The notes: generated by a model not told the origin, from the letters alone. DNA of 64,000 nt from Achromobacter arsenitoxydans SY8 (GCF_000236785.1 NZ_AGUF01000085.1:1-64000); one strand, 5' to 3'; shown: positions 1 to 9,944, counted from the stretch's first letter. Translations and numbers: made by a program.

Positions 1-33
1 AAGGGCATCCTTCTTCATTTGCCGTATTCGTGA

Positions 34-53
34 CGCCCCGGCATGCCGGGGCG
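34..53 (-). terminator. Hairpin downstream of rpsT
   Basis: A perfect palindrome (CCCCGGCATGCCGGGG core, 10-bp arms) lies 10 bp beyond the rpsT stop codon. Read on the minus strand it is not followed by a strong U run, so it is a plausible but not textbook terminator. Confidence 0.5.
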
Positions 54-63
54 GCAGAATGGC

Positions 64-327
64 TTAGGCCAGCGCCTTGATGGCGGCAGCCAGGCGGCTC
101 TTGTGGCGAGCGGCCTTGTTCTTGTGGATGATGTTCTTGTCAGCCACGCGATCGATCACGCTGGAGGCCTTCTGGAACACTTCGCCAGCCGCAGCCTTGT
201 CGCCAGCGGCGATGGATTGGCGAACGCGCTTGATGGCGGTGCGCAGCATCGAGCGCAGGCTGGAATTGTGCTTGTTGCGCTCAACGGATTGGCGAGCGCG
301 CTTGCGGGCTTGGGCGGTATTGGCCAT
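64..327 (-). CDS. rpsT: 30S ribosomal protein S20
   Basis: Primary 16S rRNA-binding protein of the small ribosomal subunit. The protein of 87 residues starts [13 protein letters not shown], the usual S20 N-terminus, and is rich in Lys, Arg and Ala throughout. The frame stays open 12 codons further upstream, but S20 proteins begin at this Met, so the inner ATG is used. It is transcribed alone, with a 277-bp gap before the next gene (FecR-type, same strand). S20 synthesis is autoregulated in E. coli; nothing in this leader proves the same here. Confidence 0.97.
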   Translation of the reverse strand: MANTAQARKRARQSVERNKHNSSLRSMLRTAIKRVRQSIAAGDKAAAGEVFQKASSVIDRVADKNIIHKNKAARHKSRLAAAIKALA

Positions 328-554
328 GTTGCTTTGTAAGTTGAATTCGGCAAAGTCGAACATTGTAGCAAGTCCCTGAGGGAATGCAAGCTTTTAATGT
401 TGCTTTAACCGATGGGGGCGCCCGTCAACCGGGCGGGGGGCGCTGAGGGGAGTGACTCCCGGGCTGGAGAACCCTTGCGGCTGGTCCTCAAATATTGCCT
501 TGAGGAAAATCCGCGGCGCCTACTGGTAAAACACTGGATAAAAACGCGGTACCG

Positions 555-600
555 ATTATACAACGGAAGCGGCCGCCGGGGTCGTTATCGCGGCGACTTC
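555..600 (-). promoter_or_regulatory. rpsT: Possible rpsT promoter
   Basis: On the minus strand a perfect -10 hexamer TATAAT occupies 560-555. At 17-bp spacing the -35 region is poor (GACCCC), so this is a weak prediction. It would give a leader of roughly 220 nt before the rpsT ATG. The rest of 328-604 shows no gene. Confidence 0.3.
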
Positions 601-604
601 GTTG

Positions 605-1561
605 TCAGGCGGCGACGTTGATGGAAACGAACCAGGGCGTAAACCGGCGCACCTGGATGGGCATCTGGTCGCGCAGGCTGTCCAGCGCGGCATCGGTGTC
701 GTCCAGCGGGAAGTGTCCGGACACGGGCAGGCCGCCTGCAGCCATCGAAACGCGCAGCGTGCCGCTGCGATAGGGGCGCAGGGCTGCCACTACCTCGGCC
801 AGCGGGCGGCCGCGGGCCTCGACCCAGCCGGATTCCCACGCGGCCTCGGCCATCAGTTCGGCCCGGGGCGTGTCGATACGGGCGTTGTCGAATCGCGCGC
901 CGGTGCCGGCCCGGATGGTGCCGTGGGCCCCGGCCATGGTTTCGACTTCGACTTCATGTTCGTGCACCACGACGACGGTGCGCTGGGCCTGCTGGCGCAC
1001 CATGTAGCGGGTGCCCAGGGCCCGGACCGTGCCTTGAGCCGTCTGCACCAGGAACGGGCGGCGCGAATCGGGCGCGACCGACACCGTGACCGCACCGTCC
1101 AGCAGTCGGACCTGGCGATAGGCCGGGGAGAAATCCAGGTTGACGCGGCTACGCGCGTCCAGCAGCAACTGGCTGCCGTCGGACAGGACGTAGCGGCGGC
1201 GTTCGCCGGTGGCGGTGGCGGCGTCGGCGGCCACGTTGTTCAGCGGATAGAACGCATTGCCAACATAGGCGGCGCAGGCGCCCGCACCGACGAGCGCAAG
1301 CGAGCCGGTCAGGAAACGGCGGCGCGCGGGCGCGATGGCGGGCGGAGGAGGGATCAGGGGCTGGGCCGCAGCGGCGTCGCCGGTGGCATATGCGTCACCG
1401 AGCCGGCCGAACGTCGACCCCGCCAGGGTGCCTGTCAACTGCTGCCAGGCGTTTTCATGGACGGGATCGGCCGCGCGCCAGGCCAGGAAGTCGTTGTAGT
1501 CCTGCGCGGTTGCCTTGCCTGACCGCAGCAGCAACAGCCAATTGATCACCTGGTCCGCCAT
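605..1561 (-). CDS. FecR-family sigma-factor regulator (orphan)
   Basis: Predicted inner-membrane regulator of an ECF sigma factor, of the type that relays a signal from a TonB-dependent receptor. The first 45 residues form the N-terminal cytoplasmic domain (INWLLLLRSG, AWRAADPVHENAW). An arginine cluster RRRFLTG at about 80-86 precedes one hydrophobic segment (about 83-105). The periplasmic FecR domain follows with the typical LSDGSQLLLDARS, VRLLDGAVTV and VRALGTRYMVR blocks. I chose the ATG at 1561 because AAGGA sits about 6 bp upstream; an ATG 8 codons earlier has a poorly spaced SD. No sigma factor or TonB-dependent receptor gene adjoins it, which is unusual for the family. The triple-Arg before the membrane segment resembles a twin-arginine signal. 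Confidence 0.85.
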   Translation of the reverse strand: MADQVINWLLLLRSGKATAQDYNDFLAWRAADPVHENAWQQLTGTLAGSTFGRLGDAYATGDAAAAQPLIPPPPAIAPARRRFLTGSLALVGAGACAAYVGNAFYPLNNVAADAATATGERRRYVLSDGSQLLLDARSRVNLDFSPAYRQVRLLDGAVTVSVAPDSRRPFLVQTAQGTVRALGTRYMVRQQAQRTVVVVHEHEVEVETMAGAHGTIRAGTGARFDNARIDTPRAELMAEAAWESGWVEARGRPLAEVVAALRPYRSGTLRVSMAAGGLPVSGHFPLDDTDAALDSLRDQMPIQVRRFTPWFVSINVAA

Positions 1562-1699
1562 GGGTTGTCCTTGGGCGTACTTCACTTCATGTTCCCGCAG
1601 GCATGGCCAGCGGGGGTCCTTTCTATGGCAATTTTTAAATAATAAGGGTTTTTTACCAAAGATTACGGCCTGGTTGTCAATTCTTGACGAATTTCATGC

Positions 1700-1726
1700 A
1701 AAAAGCCGACCTTTGGCCGGCTTTTG
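1700..1726 (-). terminator. Rho-independent terminator of murJ
   Basis: Inverted repeat AAAAGCCG...CGGCTTTT with two further GC pairs after one mismatch. It is followed by a T run on the minus strand and lies just past the murJ stop codon. Confidence 0.85.
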
Positions 1727-1754
1727 GATGGGAATGTAGCCCGTACAGCTGAAA

Positions 1755-3314
1755 TTACCGCTTTGGACGCCGCCCGAAGTCTCTGGGGCGAAAGCCAAAT
1801 AGTAACAACATTCCGAAGTACACCACCCCGCTGGCCGCCAGCACCCCGGCCAGCAATGCGGCCCGCTGCCCCGCATGGGCCTGCAGCGCCAGCCAGTCGA
1901 TCCGGTCGCCCGCGTACCAGAGCAGCGCAGCCAGTGCGGCCAGAGCGGGCAGCAGGCGCAGGGTGAACGAGGTCCAGCCTGCGGCGGGCTGGTAGACGCC
2001 CCGGCGCCGCAGGCCGATCAGCAGCGCAAGCGCATTCAGGCAGGCGCCCAGGCCGATGGCCAGCGCCAGCCCCGCATGCGCCATCAGCGGCACCAGGACC
2101 AGGTTCAGGAGCTGCGTCAGCACCAGCACGGCGATGGCGATCTTGACCGGCGTGCGGATGTCCTGCTTGGCGTAGAAGCCGGGGGCCAGGATCTTCACCG
2201 CCAACAGGCCGATCAGGCCCGCGGAATACGAGATGACGGCCAGCCGGGTCTGCAGGACGTCCTGGGCGGCGAAGGCGCCATAGTGGAAGAGGGTGGCGAC
2301 CAGGCCGTCGGACAGCAGCGCCAGGCCCACCGCGGCGGGCAGGCCCAGCAGCAGCACCAGGCGTAGTCCCCAGTCCAGCAGCGCGCTGTAGCCGCCGTGG
2401 TCGTCGCGCGCATGGGCCGCGGACAGGCTGGGCAGCAGCACCGTGCCCAGGGCCACGCCCAGCAGCGCCGTGGGAAATTCCATCAGGCGGTCGGCGAACG
2501 ACAGCCAGGTCACGCTGCCCGGGGTCAGCCAGGTGGCGATGTTGGTGTTGATCAGCAGGGAGATCTGCGCCACGGACACGCCCAGCGTGGCGGGCGCCAT
2601 TTGCTTGAGGATGCGCTGCACCGTGGGATCGGCCCACGCCTGCCGAAAACGCAGGGAAAAGCGCGGGGTCAGCCCCAGCCGGGCCAGGGCCGCCCACTGC
2701 ACCGCCAACTGCGCCACGCCGCCGATCATCACGCCGATGGCCAGGGCGTAGACCGGCACGTCCATGCGCGGCGCAAGCCAGATGCAGGCGGCGATCATCG
2801 ACAGATTGAGCAGGACTGGCGTGAAGGCGGGCACCGCAAACCGCCGCCAGGTATTGAGCACGCCGGACGCGAAGGCGATCAGGGACATGCAGAGGATGTA
2901 GGGGAACATCATCCGCGTCATCCAGACGGCCGCGCCGAATTCGGTGTCGCGGGCCGCCCCGCGCAGGCCGCTGGCCATGGCGGACACGACCCAGGGCGCC
3001 GCGACGATGCCGATCAGTGTCACCAGCATCAGCGCCGCGGTCAGCAGCAGGGCCACCCGGTCCAGCAGCGTGCGGACCTCTTCTTCGGAGCGGTTGTTGC
3101 GCGCGGCGCCCAGGATGGGCACGAACGCCTGGGCGAACGCGCCCTCGGCGAACAGGCGGCGCAGCAGGTTGGGAATGCGGAAGGCGACCCAGAAGGCGTC
3201 GGTGAGGGGGCCGGCGCCAAAGGCGCGGGCCACCAGGATGTCGCGGATCAGGCCGGAAATGCGAGACAGCAGAGTGAAGCTGCTGACCGTGGCCGCCGAA
3301 CGGAACAGGCTCAT
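1755..3314 (-). CDS. murJ: Lipid II flippase MurJ
   Basis: Inner-membrane flippase that moves lipid II to the periplasmic face for peptidoglycan synthesis (MOP/MVF superfamily). The protein is 519 residues, the usual size, with about 14 hydrophobic segments. It opens with the family hallmark MSLFRSAATVSSFTLLSRISG, followed by the RDILVARAFG and DAFWVAFRIPNLLRRLFAEGA blocks. The frame is open 52 codons further upstream, but that extension is low-complexity and not MurJ-like, so the ATG at 3314 is taken. It sits between the FecR-type gene (downstream) and a short-chain dehydrogenase (upstream, 106-bp gap). It is likely its own transcription unit, with the terminator at 1700-1726. Confidence 0.96.
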   Translation of the reverse strand: MSLFRSAATVSSFTLLSRISGLIRDILVARAFGAGPLTDAFWVAFRIPNLLRRLFAEGAFAQAFVPILGAARNNRSEEEVRTLLDRVALLLTAALMLVTLIGIVAAPWVVSAMASGLRGAARDTEFGAAVWMTRMMFPYILCMSLIAFASGVLNTWRRFAVPAFTPVLLNLSMIAACIWLAPRMDVPVYALAIGVMIGGVAQLAVQWAALARLGLTPRFSLRFRQAWADPTVQRILKQMAPATLGVSVAQISLLINTNIATWLTPGSVTWLSFADRLMEFPTALLGVALGTVLLPSLSAAHARDDHGGYSALLDWGLRLVLLLGLPAAVGLALLSDGLVATLFHYGAFAAQDVLQTRLAVISYSAGLIGLLAVKILAPGFYAKQDIRTPVKIAIAVLVLTQLLNLVLVPLMAHAGLALAIGLGACLNALALLIGLRRRGVYQPAAGWTSFTLRLLPALAALAALLWYAGDRIDWLALQAHAGQRAALLAGVLAASGVVYFGMLLLFGFRPRDFGRRPKR

Positions 3315-3420
3315 GGATTGACTACAGGAGAAAGTGCGGGCCGGCGCGCCGCGAAAATGGGGGCGCAATGCCGGCCACTGGAAAGGTGGCCCATGCCGTG
3401 GGCCAGCCTTTGTACTGCAT

Positions 3421-4179
3421 TTACTTTGGCGGCATGCGGATGGCGCCATCCAGGCGGATCGTTTCGCCATTGAGCATATCGTTGGTGATGATGCTCTGGA
3501 CCAGCTTGGCGTAGTCTTCCGGGCGGCCCAGGCGGGCGGGGAAGGGGATGCTGGCGGCCAGGGAGTCCTGCACTTCCTGCGGCATGCCGAAGATCATGGG
3601 CGTGCCGAAGATGCCCGGGGCGATGGTCATGCAGCGGATGCCGGTCTTGGCCAGGTCGCGCGCGATGGGCAGCGTCATGCCCGCGACGCCGGCCTTGGAT
3701 GCGGCGTAGGCCGCCTGGCCGATCTGGCCGTCGAACGCGGCGACAGAGGCCGTGTTGATCATCACGCCGCGTTCGCCGGTGGGTTCCGGGGTGTTCGCGC
3801 TCATGGCCTCGGCGGCCAGGCGCATCATGTTGAAGCTGCCGATGAGGTTGATCGTCACGACCTTCTGGAACAAGTCCAGCGGATGCGCGCCGTTCTTGCC
3901 GACGATCTTGGCGGCGGGCGCGACGCCCGCGCAGTTGACCAGGCCGAAGAGCGAGCCGAGTTCCAGGGCGGCGGCGACGGCGCTCTTGCCGTCGGCTTCC
4001 TGGGTCACGTCGCAATGCACATAGCGCTGGCCGAGTTCCTTGGCCAGGGCTTCGCCCGGGGCGTCCTGCAGGTCGGCGATGACGACCTTGGCGCCGTTTT
4101 CCACCAGCATGCGGACGGTGCCCGCGCCCAGGCCGGATGCGCCGCCGGTAACGATGAATACCTTGTTCGCGATTTCCAT
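3421..4179 (-). CDS. SDR-family 3-hydroxyacyl-CoA dehydrogenase
   Basis: Short-chain dehydrogenase/reductase of 252 residues, closest in character to the type II 3-hydroxyacyl-CoA dehydrogenase (HSD17B10) group. That group oxidises 3-hydroxyacyl-CoA with NAD+ in beta-oxidation and branched-chain amino-acid breakdown. Visible motifs are the nucleotide-binding TGGASGLG (11-18), NCAG (82-85) and the catalytic S145, Y158, K162. The acidic residue after beta-2 (IADLQD) suggests NAD rather than NADP. The insertion [22 protein letters not shown] matches HSD10-like enzymes. It stands between adk and murJ on the same strand, with no other fatty-acid gene beside it. Substrate is inferred from family only. 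Confidence 0.85.
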   Translation of the reverse strand: MEIANKVFIVTGGASGLGAGTVRMLVENGAKVVIADLQDAPGEALAKELGQRYVHCDVTQEADGKSAVAAALELGSLFGLVNCAGVAPAAKIVGKNGAHPLDLFQKVVTINLIGSFNMMRLAAEAMSANTPEPTGERGVMINTASVAAFDGQIGQAAYAASKAGVAGMTLPIARDLAKTGIRCMTIAPGIFGTPMIFGMPQEVQDSLAASIPFPARLGRPEDYAKLVQSIITNDMLNGETIRLDGAIRMPPK

Positions 4180-4240
4180 GTATCTATCACCAGATCAGTT
4201 CAAGGGAGAGAAGCCGGCGCGGCAGGCGCCGGATATGACA

Positions 4241-4292
4241 AGGCCTTCGGGCCGGGGCGGGACGCATCGCGTCCGGCCGGCGCCGAAGGCCT
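4241..4292 (-). terminator. Structured intergenic repeat after adk
   Basis: Arms AGGCCTTCGG (4241-4250) and CCGAAGGCCT (4283-4292) are perfect inverted repeats. Between them lies a second hairpin (GACGC atc GCGTC) and GCCGG/CCGGC pairs. It lies 20 bp past the adk stop codon, so it may end the adk transcript or stabilise its 3' end. No U run follows. Confidence 0.4.
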
Positions 4293-4312
4293 CTGGGCCA
4301 TCGAGGCGCCGG

Positions 4313-4987
<675 letters not shown>

Positions 4988-5060
4988 TTATTTTTTGTGA
5001 TCCGGGGGATTATGCCGCAACGCAGCAGCCTATGCGGGGCTGCGCCATGCGAAATAACCC

Positions 5061-5825
5061 TTATATAGGTTTGCTGTAGATCAACCGGACGCGCTCCAGG
5101 TCCGCCGGAGTATCGACTCCCGCGGCAGGAGGGGTGGATGCCCGGTGTACGACGATAGTGTGGCCGTGTTCCATGGCGCGCAACTGCTCCAGCGATTCAA
5201 ACCGTTCCAGCACGCCTTGCGGCAGGGTCGGGTAGCGGCGCAGGAACGAGGCGCGGTAGGCATACAGGCCGATGTGGTGCAGGGCGGGCAGGCCGTCGGC
5301 CAGCACGCGTTCGCCGCCGGCCAGCGCGTCGCGCGCCCAGGGGATCGGCGCACGAGAAAAGTACAGTGCGCGATCGTCCGCGGCGCAGACCACCTTCACG
5401 ACGTTGGGGTTGAACAAGGCCTGGGCATCGGCAAGCGGGCTGGCGCAAGTGGCGATGTCGGCCTGTGGGCAGGCCTGGAGCTTCGCCGCCACGGCGTCGA
5501 TGAGTTCGGGCTCGATCAGGGGTTCGTCGCCCTGCACGTTCACCACGATGGCGTCATCGGGAAGGCTCAGCAGCTCGACGGCTTCCGCCAGCCGGTCGGT
5601 GCCGGTGGGGTGGTCGGCGCGAGTCATCAGGGCGTGCAGGCCGTGCGCCTGGACCGCCTGCTGAACCCGCGCGTCGTCCGTGGCGATGTACAGCCGGGAG
5701 GCGCCGGACTGAGCGGCCCGGTCGGCGGTGCGCACGACCATGGGCTTGCCGGCGATGTCGGCAAGCGGCTTGTCGGGCAGCCGGGTCGAGGCGGTGCGCG
5801 CCGGGATGATGGCGATGAAGCTCAC
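5061..5825 (-). CDS. kdsB: 3-deoxy-manno-octulosonate cytidylyltransferase
   Basis: Activates KDO with CTP to CMP-KDO for transfer to lipid A, in the cytoplasm. The 254-residue protein begins [28 protein letters not shown], the diagnostic nucleotidyltransferase N-terminus (PAR.aStRLPgKpL). It also contains the family blocks [25 protein letters not shown] and [11 protein letters not shown]. It lies 10 bp after the Trm112 gene in an operon with lpxK, which places two steps of lipid A/KDO biosynthesis together. Confidence 0.97.
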   Translation of the reverse strand: MSFIAIIPARTASTRLPDKPLADIAGKPMVVRTADRAAQSGASRLYIATDDARVQQAVQAHGLHALMTRADHPTGTDRLAEAVELLSLPDDAIVVNVQGDEPLIEPELIDAVAAKLQACPQADIATCASPLADAQALFNPNVVKVVCAADDRALYFSRAPIPWARDALAGGERVLADGLPALHHIGLYAYRASFLRRYPTLPQGVLERFESLEQLRAMEHGHTIVVHRASTPPAAGVDTPADLERVRLIYSKPI

Positions 5826-5835
5826 GATGCGGCGG

Positions 5836-6018
5836 TCAGCGGGCAGGTGCCGCGTCGTCGAGCACGCGGGCTTCCGATTCCAGCATGACGGGGATGCCGT
5901 CGCGCAGCGGAAACGCCAGGCGGTCGGCGCGGCAGACCAGTTCGGCCTGTTGCCGGTCGTGTTCGAGGCGGCCCTTGCACAAGGGGCAGACGAGGATGTC
6001 GAGAAGGCGGGATTCCAT
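5836..6018 (-). CDS. Trm112 family protein
   Basis: Small protein of 60 residues ([19 protein letters not shown]...) of the Trm112/YcaR type. The CPLC pair at about 11-14 fits half of a zinc-ribbon; the second pair is reduced to a single Cys ([20 protein letters not shown]), as in many bacterial members. In eukaryotes Trm112 activates methyltransferases. The bacterial role is not settled, although the gene is regularly found between lpxK and kdsB, as it is here. Confidence 0.9.
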   Translation of the reverse strand: MESRLLDILVCPLCKGRLEHDRQQAELVCRADRLAFPLRDGIPVMLESEARVLDDAAPAR

Positions 6019-6096
6019 GACCGGAATTCTAAAACAGTTTTACGGCGTCGCCGTGTCGGTCAGGCGCGCAAAAAATTCTGGCGGCGTCTCGCGCGG

Positions 6097-7140
6097 CTAG
6101 CGTGGCGCGGGGGTTCTGGCGCGCAGCGTCTGCGCCAGCCAATCGAACAGTCCGGCGTCGGAAAAGGCGGCCCGCACCGGCACTTCCCAGAGGCGGGCTT
6201 CGTTCAGCGCGCCGCATTTGATCGCGTCCTTGGACGTGACCAGGATGGCGTCGGCCTTCATGTCCTGGAACGGCGAGGTCGCGTAGTCGTAGTGGTCGGG
6301 CAGGGCGAGCGTGTCCGCCAGCGTGATTCCGGCGGCCCGCAAGGTGGCGAAAAAGCGCTCCGGATTGCCGATGCCAGCCGCTGCCGCGATCCGCGGCTGG
6401 CCGGCAAACTCCGAAAGGGGACGGGTCGCGTGCCCGCCGATCAGCCGGGCGTCGCCCGGTTCCAGCCACATGCGCACCTGGCGCGGGCCGCTGGCGCCGC
6501 GGGCGTCGGGTCCGGGGGCGGGGATGCCGGTGTTGGTCACCACGGCGTCCACCTCGGCGAGCCGGCTGGCCGGCTCGCGCAGGGGACCGGCGGGCAGGAG
6601 GCGGCCGTTGCCGATGCCGCGCTGGTCCTGCACCACGATCTCGACGTCGCGCGCCAGGGCCAGGTGCTGCAGCCCGTCGTCCGACACGATCACGTCGACC
6701 TGGGGATGGGCCTGCAGCAGCGCCTGGACGGCCAGGGGGCGCCTGGGATGGATGGAGACGGGCGCGCCGGTGGCGCGCGCAATCAGGGCCGGTTCGTCGC
6801 CGAAGCGGGCCGCTTCCAGGTCGCCCAGCCCTACGCGAGGATGCGGGCCGACCTTGACGCCGTAGCCGCGGCTGACAACGCCGGGGGTGTAGCCACGCGC
6901 CCGCAGGCCTTCGACAGTGGCGATCACCATGGGAGTCTTGCCGGTTCCGCCGACGTAGATGTTGCCGATCACGACGACGGGGACGGGCGCCCGGTAGGCG
7001 GCCGCCTCGCCGCTGGCGTAGCGCGCGCGCTTGCGCGCCACCGCCCGCGCGGTCAGCGCCGACAGGGGTAGCAGTGCGGTGGAGAGCCAGCCGCCGAGCT
7101 GCCATTGGCGAGCCAGCAGCGATGCGCGTTTCGAAGTCAC
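6097..7140 (-). CDS. lpxK: Tetraacyldisaccharide 4'-kinase
   Basis: Phosphorylates the 4' position of the lipid A disaccharide at the inner face of the cytoplasmic membrane. The 347-residue protein has a hydrophobic N-terminal stretch (about 15-35), the Walker A motif VGGTGKTP (about 63-70), the SRGYG block and SDDGLQH, all characteristic of LpxK. The start is a GTG that overlaps the exbD stop codon (GTGA), implying translational coupling. The next gene (Trm112) begins 78 bp downstream. Confidence 0.97.
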   Translation of the reverse strand: MTSKRASLLARQWQLGGWLSTALLPLSALTARAVARKRARYASGEAAAYRAPVPVVVIGNIYVGGTGKTPMVIATVEGLRARGYTPGVVSRGYGVKVGPHPRVGLGDLEAARFGDEPALIARATGAPVSIHPRRPLAVQALLQAHPQVDVIVSDDGLQHLALARDVEIVVQDQRGIGNGRLLPAGPLREPASRLAEVDAVVTNTGIPAPGPDARGASGPRQVRMWLEPGDARLIGGHATRPLSEFAGQPRIAAAAGIGNPERFFATLRAAGITLADTLALPDHYDYATSPFQDMKADAILVTSKDAIKCGALNEARLWEVPVRAAFSDAGLFDWLAQTLRARTPAPR

Positions 7141-7550
7141 CGGGTGGTCTGGGCGGCGAAATTGACGCGGCCGATGCCGGCCAGGCGGGCGGCTTCCATG
7201 ATGTTGATCACGGACTGGTGCGTGGCCTGGGCGTCGGCGTTGATGACGACGAGAGGCTCGGTCTTGCCTGCGGCGGCCTGGCGCAAGGCGTCGGCGATTT
7301 CAGGCGGGGTGGAGACGTCGATCAGGGTGCCGTTCAGGGCATAGCGGCCGTCCTGGCTGACGGCGACTTCGAGCGCCGGCGGCGTGTCCTGTTCGGATGA
7401 CGCCTGCGGCAGCGTCACCTTCAGCTGCGTGAAGCGCGCGAACGAGGTGGTCGCGGCCAGGAAGATCAGGATGACCAGCAGGACGTCGATGAGCGGGATC
7501 AGGTTGATGTCCAGCTCGTCGCGGTCGCCCCGGGATCCGCGGAAATTCAT
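7137..7550 (-). CDS. exbD: Biopolymer transport protein ExbD/TolR
   Basis: Proton-motive-force transducing subunit that works with ExbB to energise a TonB-like partner, or a related envelope process. The 137-residue protein has one N-terminal transmembrane helix (about 17-36) with the essential membrane aspartate at D22 ([14 protein letters not shown]), then a periplasmic domain. The gene overlaps exbB by 4 bp (ATGA) and lpxK by 4 bp (GTGA). The linkage to lpxK without tonB means the partner is not fixed by context. Confidence 0.93.
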   Translation of the reverse strand: MNFRGSRGDRDELDINLIPLIDVLLVILIFLAATTSFARFTQLKVTLPQASSEQDTPPALEVAVSQDGRYALNGTLIDVSTPPEIADALRQAAAGKTEPLVVINADAQATHQSVINIMEAARLAGIGRVNFAAQTTR

Positions 7551-8170
7551 GGGCGTGCCTCGCGCGCGGCGCGCGCCGGCGAGACGGCGCGGATCAGGCG
7601 GGAAGCGGCCTGTTCCATGGCGCTGAGGTAGCCGTCGACGCGGCCGCGCAGGTAACGGTGGGCGATCATGGCGGGAATGGCGATGAGAATGCCGAAACCG
7701 GTGTTGTACAGGGCGATCGAGATGCCGCGCGCCAGTTGCGCGGGGTCGCCGCCGCCGGGCGTGTAGGAACCGAAGATCTCGATCATGCCGACCACCGTGC
7801 CGAACAGGCCCATGAGCGGCGCGACGACCGCGATGGTCCCGATGGCGGAGATATAGCGGCTGAGGTCGTGCGCGACCGCGCGGCCCGCGTCCTCGACGAC
7901 GCTGCGCAGTTCTTCACGGGGAAGGTGGCGGTGGCGCATCACTTCGGCCAGCACCCGGCCCAGGGGCGAGTTGCGTTCCAGGCGATGGATGGAGTCCGGC
8001 GTGTCCTGGTGGTTGCGGAGCATTTCGGCAACCTGCTCGTTCAGGCCACGCGGCAGGACCAGGTTTCGGCGCAGGGACAGGAAGCGCTCGAAGATCAGCG
8101 CCAGGCCCAGCACGGATGTCGCCAGCAGGGGCCAGATCGGCCAGCCGGCCTCGCGCAATATGGAAAGCAA
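7547..8170 (-). CDS. exbB: MotA/TolQ/ExbB proton channel family protein
   Basis: Inner-membrane stator protein that forms the proton channel with ExbD. Three hydrophobic regions are visible, with the conserved block AVVAPLMGLFGTVVGMIEIF near the second and third helices. I place the start at the TTG at 8170 (protein begins MLSILREAGWPIW, 207 aa). AGGAG lies 9 bp upstream and family members start just before the first helix. The frame is open 31 codons further, but that extension is Pro/Ala-rich and has no ribosome site. It is first in the operon exbB-exbD-lpxK-Trm112-kdsB-adk and is divergent from xseA. Confidence 0.92.
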   Translation of the reverse strand: MLSILREAGWPIWPLLATSVLGLALIFERFLSLRRNLVLPRGLNEQVAEMLRNHQDTPDSIHRLERNSPLGRVLAEVMRHRHLPREELRSVVEDAGRAVAHDLSRYISAIGTIAVVAPLMGLFGTVVGMIEIFGSYTPGGGDPAQLARGISIALYNTGFGILIAIPAMIAHRYLRGRVDGYLSAMEQAASRLIRAVSPARAAREARP

Positions 8171-8520
8171 AGCGGTCAACTCCTGGGGGGCCGAGGGCGC
8201 CGGAGGGCGCGCATTGGCAACTGAACAAGCCGAAACTGTAACGGCGCGGCGCACTTGTGGCAAGGCGGGGTGACCCCGAATCTATCCACAGAAACTGTGG
8301 ATAATTCTGTGTAAAACTCCGCCGAAAGGCTGATGGGCACAGGGCTTGCGCTTGTTTGCTTCAAAATCGCGCATCCCTTCTTCCTATAAAAACGTATAAA
8401 AATCAAATACCTGCACCGAATTTGCTTGTTATCTGGGCAGGCGCTGCAAATTCCTGGGAACGCGGTATCATTGCGGCCCGCTATGCATGCCCTGTGGACA
8501 GGTTCGCGTCGGAAAGCCCC
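8171..8520. other. 350-bp divergent intergenic region exbB/xseA
   Basis: No gene is seen. The region separates exbB (minus) from xseA (plus) and must hold both promoters. It contains the DnaA-box inverted repeat at 8283-8303, an AT-rich patch at about 8386-8412 and a near-palindrome CTGTGGACAG at 8492-8501. I could not identify convincing -35/-10 pairs. Confidence 0.6.
8283..8304. promoter_or_regulatory. Inverted pair of DnaA-box-like sites
   Basis: TATCCACAG (8283-8291), AAA, CTGTGGATA (8295-8303) form a perfect 9-bp inverted repeat. The right arm with one more base is TGTGGATAA (8296-8304), the exact complement of the consensus DnaA box TTATCCACA. The left arm differs from the consensus at its first base only. 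Either DnaA binding or hairpin formation in RNA is possible. Confidence 0.5.
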
Positions 8521-9888
8521 ATGACAATTGAATTCCCAGTCACAAACAACGCATTCACGCGGGATATCCTTACAGTTGCCCAGCTGAATCAAGCGGTGGG
8601 GCAGTTGTTGGAGCGCAGCATCCCGGCCCTGTGGGTTCGCGGCGAGATTTCCAACTTCACGCAGGCGGCTTCCGGGCACTGGTATTTCACGCTCAAGGAC
8701 AGCCGGGCCTCCGTGCGGGCTGTCATGTTCCGCAGCCGCGCCAGCGCGGTGGGTTTTGTTCCCCGGGCGGGCGATCAGGTCGAGATCCGGGCGCGAGTGT
8801 CCCTGTACGAGCCTCGCGGCGATTATCAGCTGCAGGCTGACGCCATGCGGCGGGCTGGCTTAGGCAATCTGTACGAGGCCTTCCTGAGGCTGAAGGAGCA
8901 ACTGGCTTCCGAAGGTCTTTTCGATCCCGCCCGCAAGCGCGAGCCGGTTCGCTTGCCGAGGGCGATCGGGGTCATCACGTCCCTGCACGCTGCCGCGTTG
9001 CGGGACGTTCTGTCCGCGTTGGCGCGGCGCGCGCCCCAGGTGCCTGTTGTCATCTATCCGGCCCCGGTGCAAGGGGCGGATGCCGCCGGCAGGCTGGCTG
9101 CGCAGCTGCGCGCTGCCAACGAGCGCGCCGAGGTGGATACGCTGCTGCTCGTGCGCGGCGGCGGCAGCATCGAAGATCTCTGGAGCTTCAACGACGAAGA
9201 CCTGGCGCGCGAGGTGGCGGCCAGCGAGATCCCCGTCATCAGCGGCGTGGGGCACGAAACCGACTTCACCATCGTGGACTTCGTGTCGGACCTGCGCGCG
9301 CCGACGCCGACGGCCGCGGCAGAGCTGGCGTGCGCGCCGCGTTCCGAACTGCTGGGCCAGGTCATGCAGGCCGCGCAGTCCATGGCGCGCGGCCAGCAGC
9401 GACGCCTGGAGCGGGCCGCGCAGCGTCTGGACCGGGCGGCCGCGCAGCTGGTGTCCCCGGCCCAGCGGCTGGAGCATCAGCGCGAACGGCTCAACAGCCT
9501 GCGATTCCGGCTGGCCTCGGCCTGGTCGGCGCCGCAGGGCCGGCGTGTCGCGCGCGTGAACCTGCTTGCGCAGCGGCTGACGCACCGCGTACCCGACACC
9601 GGCCGCGCCGCCGACCGCCTGGCGGGCGCCGCGCGCCAATTGGGGCAGGCCCACGCGCGTCTGCTGGTGCAGGGCCGCAACCGCCTTGCCGCCGCCACCG
9701 CCCAGTTGCGCGCCCTTGATCCGGGCAACACGCTGGCGCGCGGCTACGCGATCGCGCGCGATGCCGACGGGCGCATCGTGCGCGACGCAGCCGGCCTGTC
9801 CGTCGGCCAGCCGCTGCACCTCCGCTTCGCGCAAGGCGGCGCGCAGGTGCAGGTTCAAGAAACGCGCAAGACGCGCGACGAGGCCTGA
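8521..9888 (+). CDS. xseA: Exodeoxyribonuclease VII large subunit
   Basis: Catalytic subunit of exonuclease VII, which degrades single-stranded DNA to oligonucleotides. The 455-residue protein (E. coli 456) has an N-terminal OB-fold (TVAQLNQAVGQLLE, LWVRGEISNFTQAASGHWYFTLKD), the nuclease domain with PRAIGVITSLHAAALRDVL and LLVRGGGSIEDLWSFNDEDLAREVAASEIPVISGVGHETDFTI, and a long C-terminal coiled coil. The start is the ATG at 8521 (MTIEFPVTNNAFTRDIL). A TTG 55 codons upstream keeps the frame open but is not supported by the family. xseB, the small subunit, is not in this window. Confidence 0.97.
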   Translation: MTIEFPVTNNAFTRDILTVAQLNQAVGQLLERSIPALWVRGEISNFTQAASGHWYFTLKDSRASVRAVMFRSRASAVGFVPRAGDQVEIRARVSLYEPRGDYQLQADAMRRAGLGNLYEAFLRLKEQLASEGLFDPARKREPVRLPRAIGVITSLHAAALRDVLSALARRAPQVPVVIYPAPVQGADAAGRLAAQLRAANERAEVDTLLLVRGGGSIEDLWSFNDEDLAREVAASEIPVISGVGHETDFTIVDFVSDLRAPTPTAAAELACAPRSELLGQVMQAAQSMARGQQRRLERAAQRLDRAAAQLVSPAQRLEHQRERLNSLRFRLASAWSAPQGRRVARVNLLAQRLTHRVPDTGRAADRLAGAARQLGQAHARLLVQGRNRLAAATAQLRALDPGNTLARGYAIARDADGRIVRDAAGLSVGQPLHLRFAQGGAQVQVQETRKTRDEA

Positions 9889-9944
9889 CGCCTGGCGGCC
9901 GCCCGGCCGCAAAACAAAGACATCGGCGGCATATGCATGTGCCC

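Noticed and set aside
8356-8520. 55-codon N-terminal extension of xseA from a TTG
   Set aside because: XseA proteins begin at the OB-fold; the ATG at 8521 gives 455 residues, equal to the family length, and the extension crosses the promoter region.
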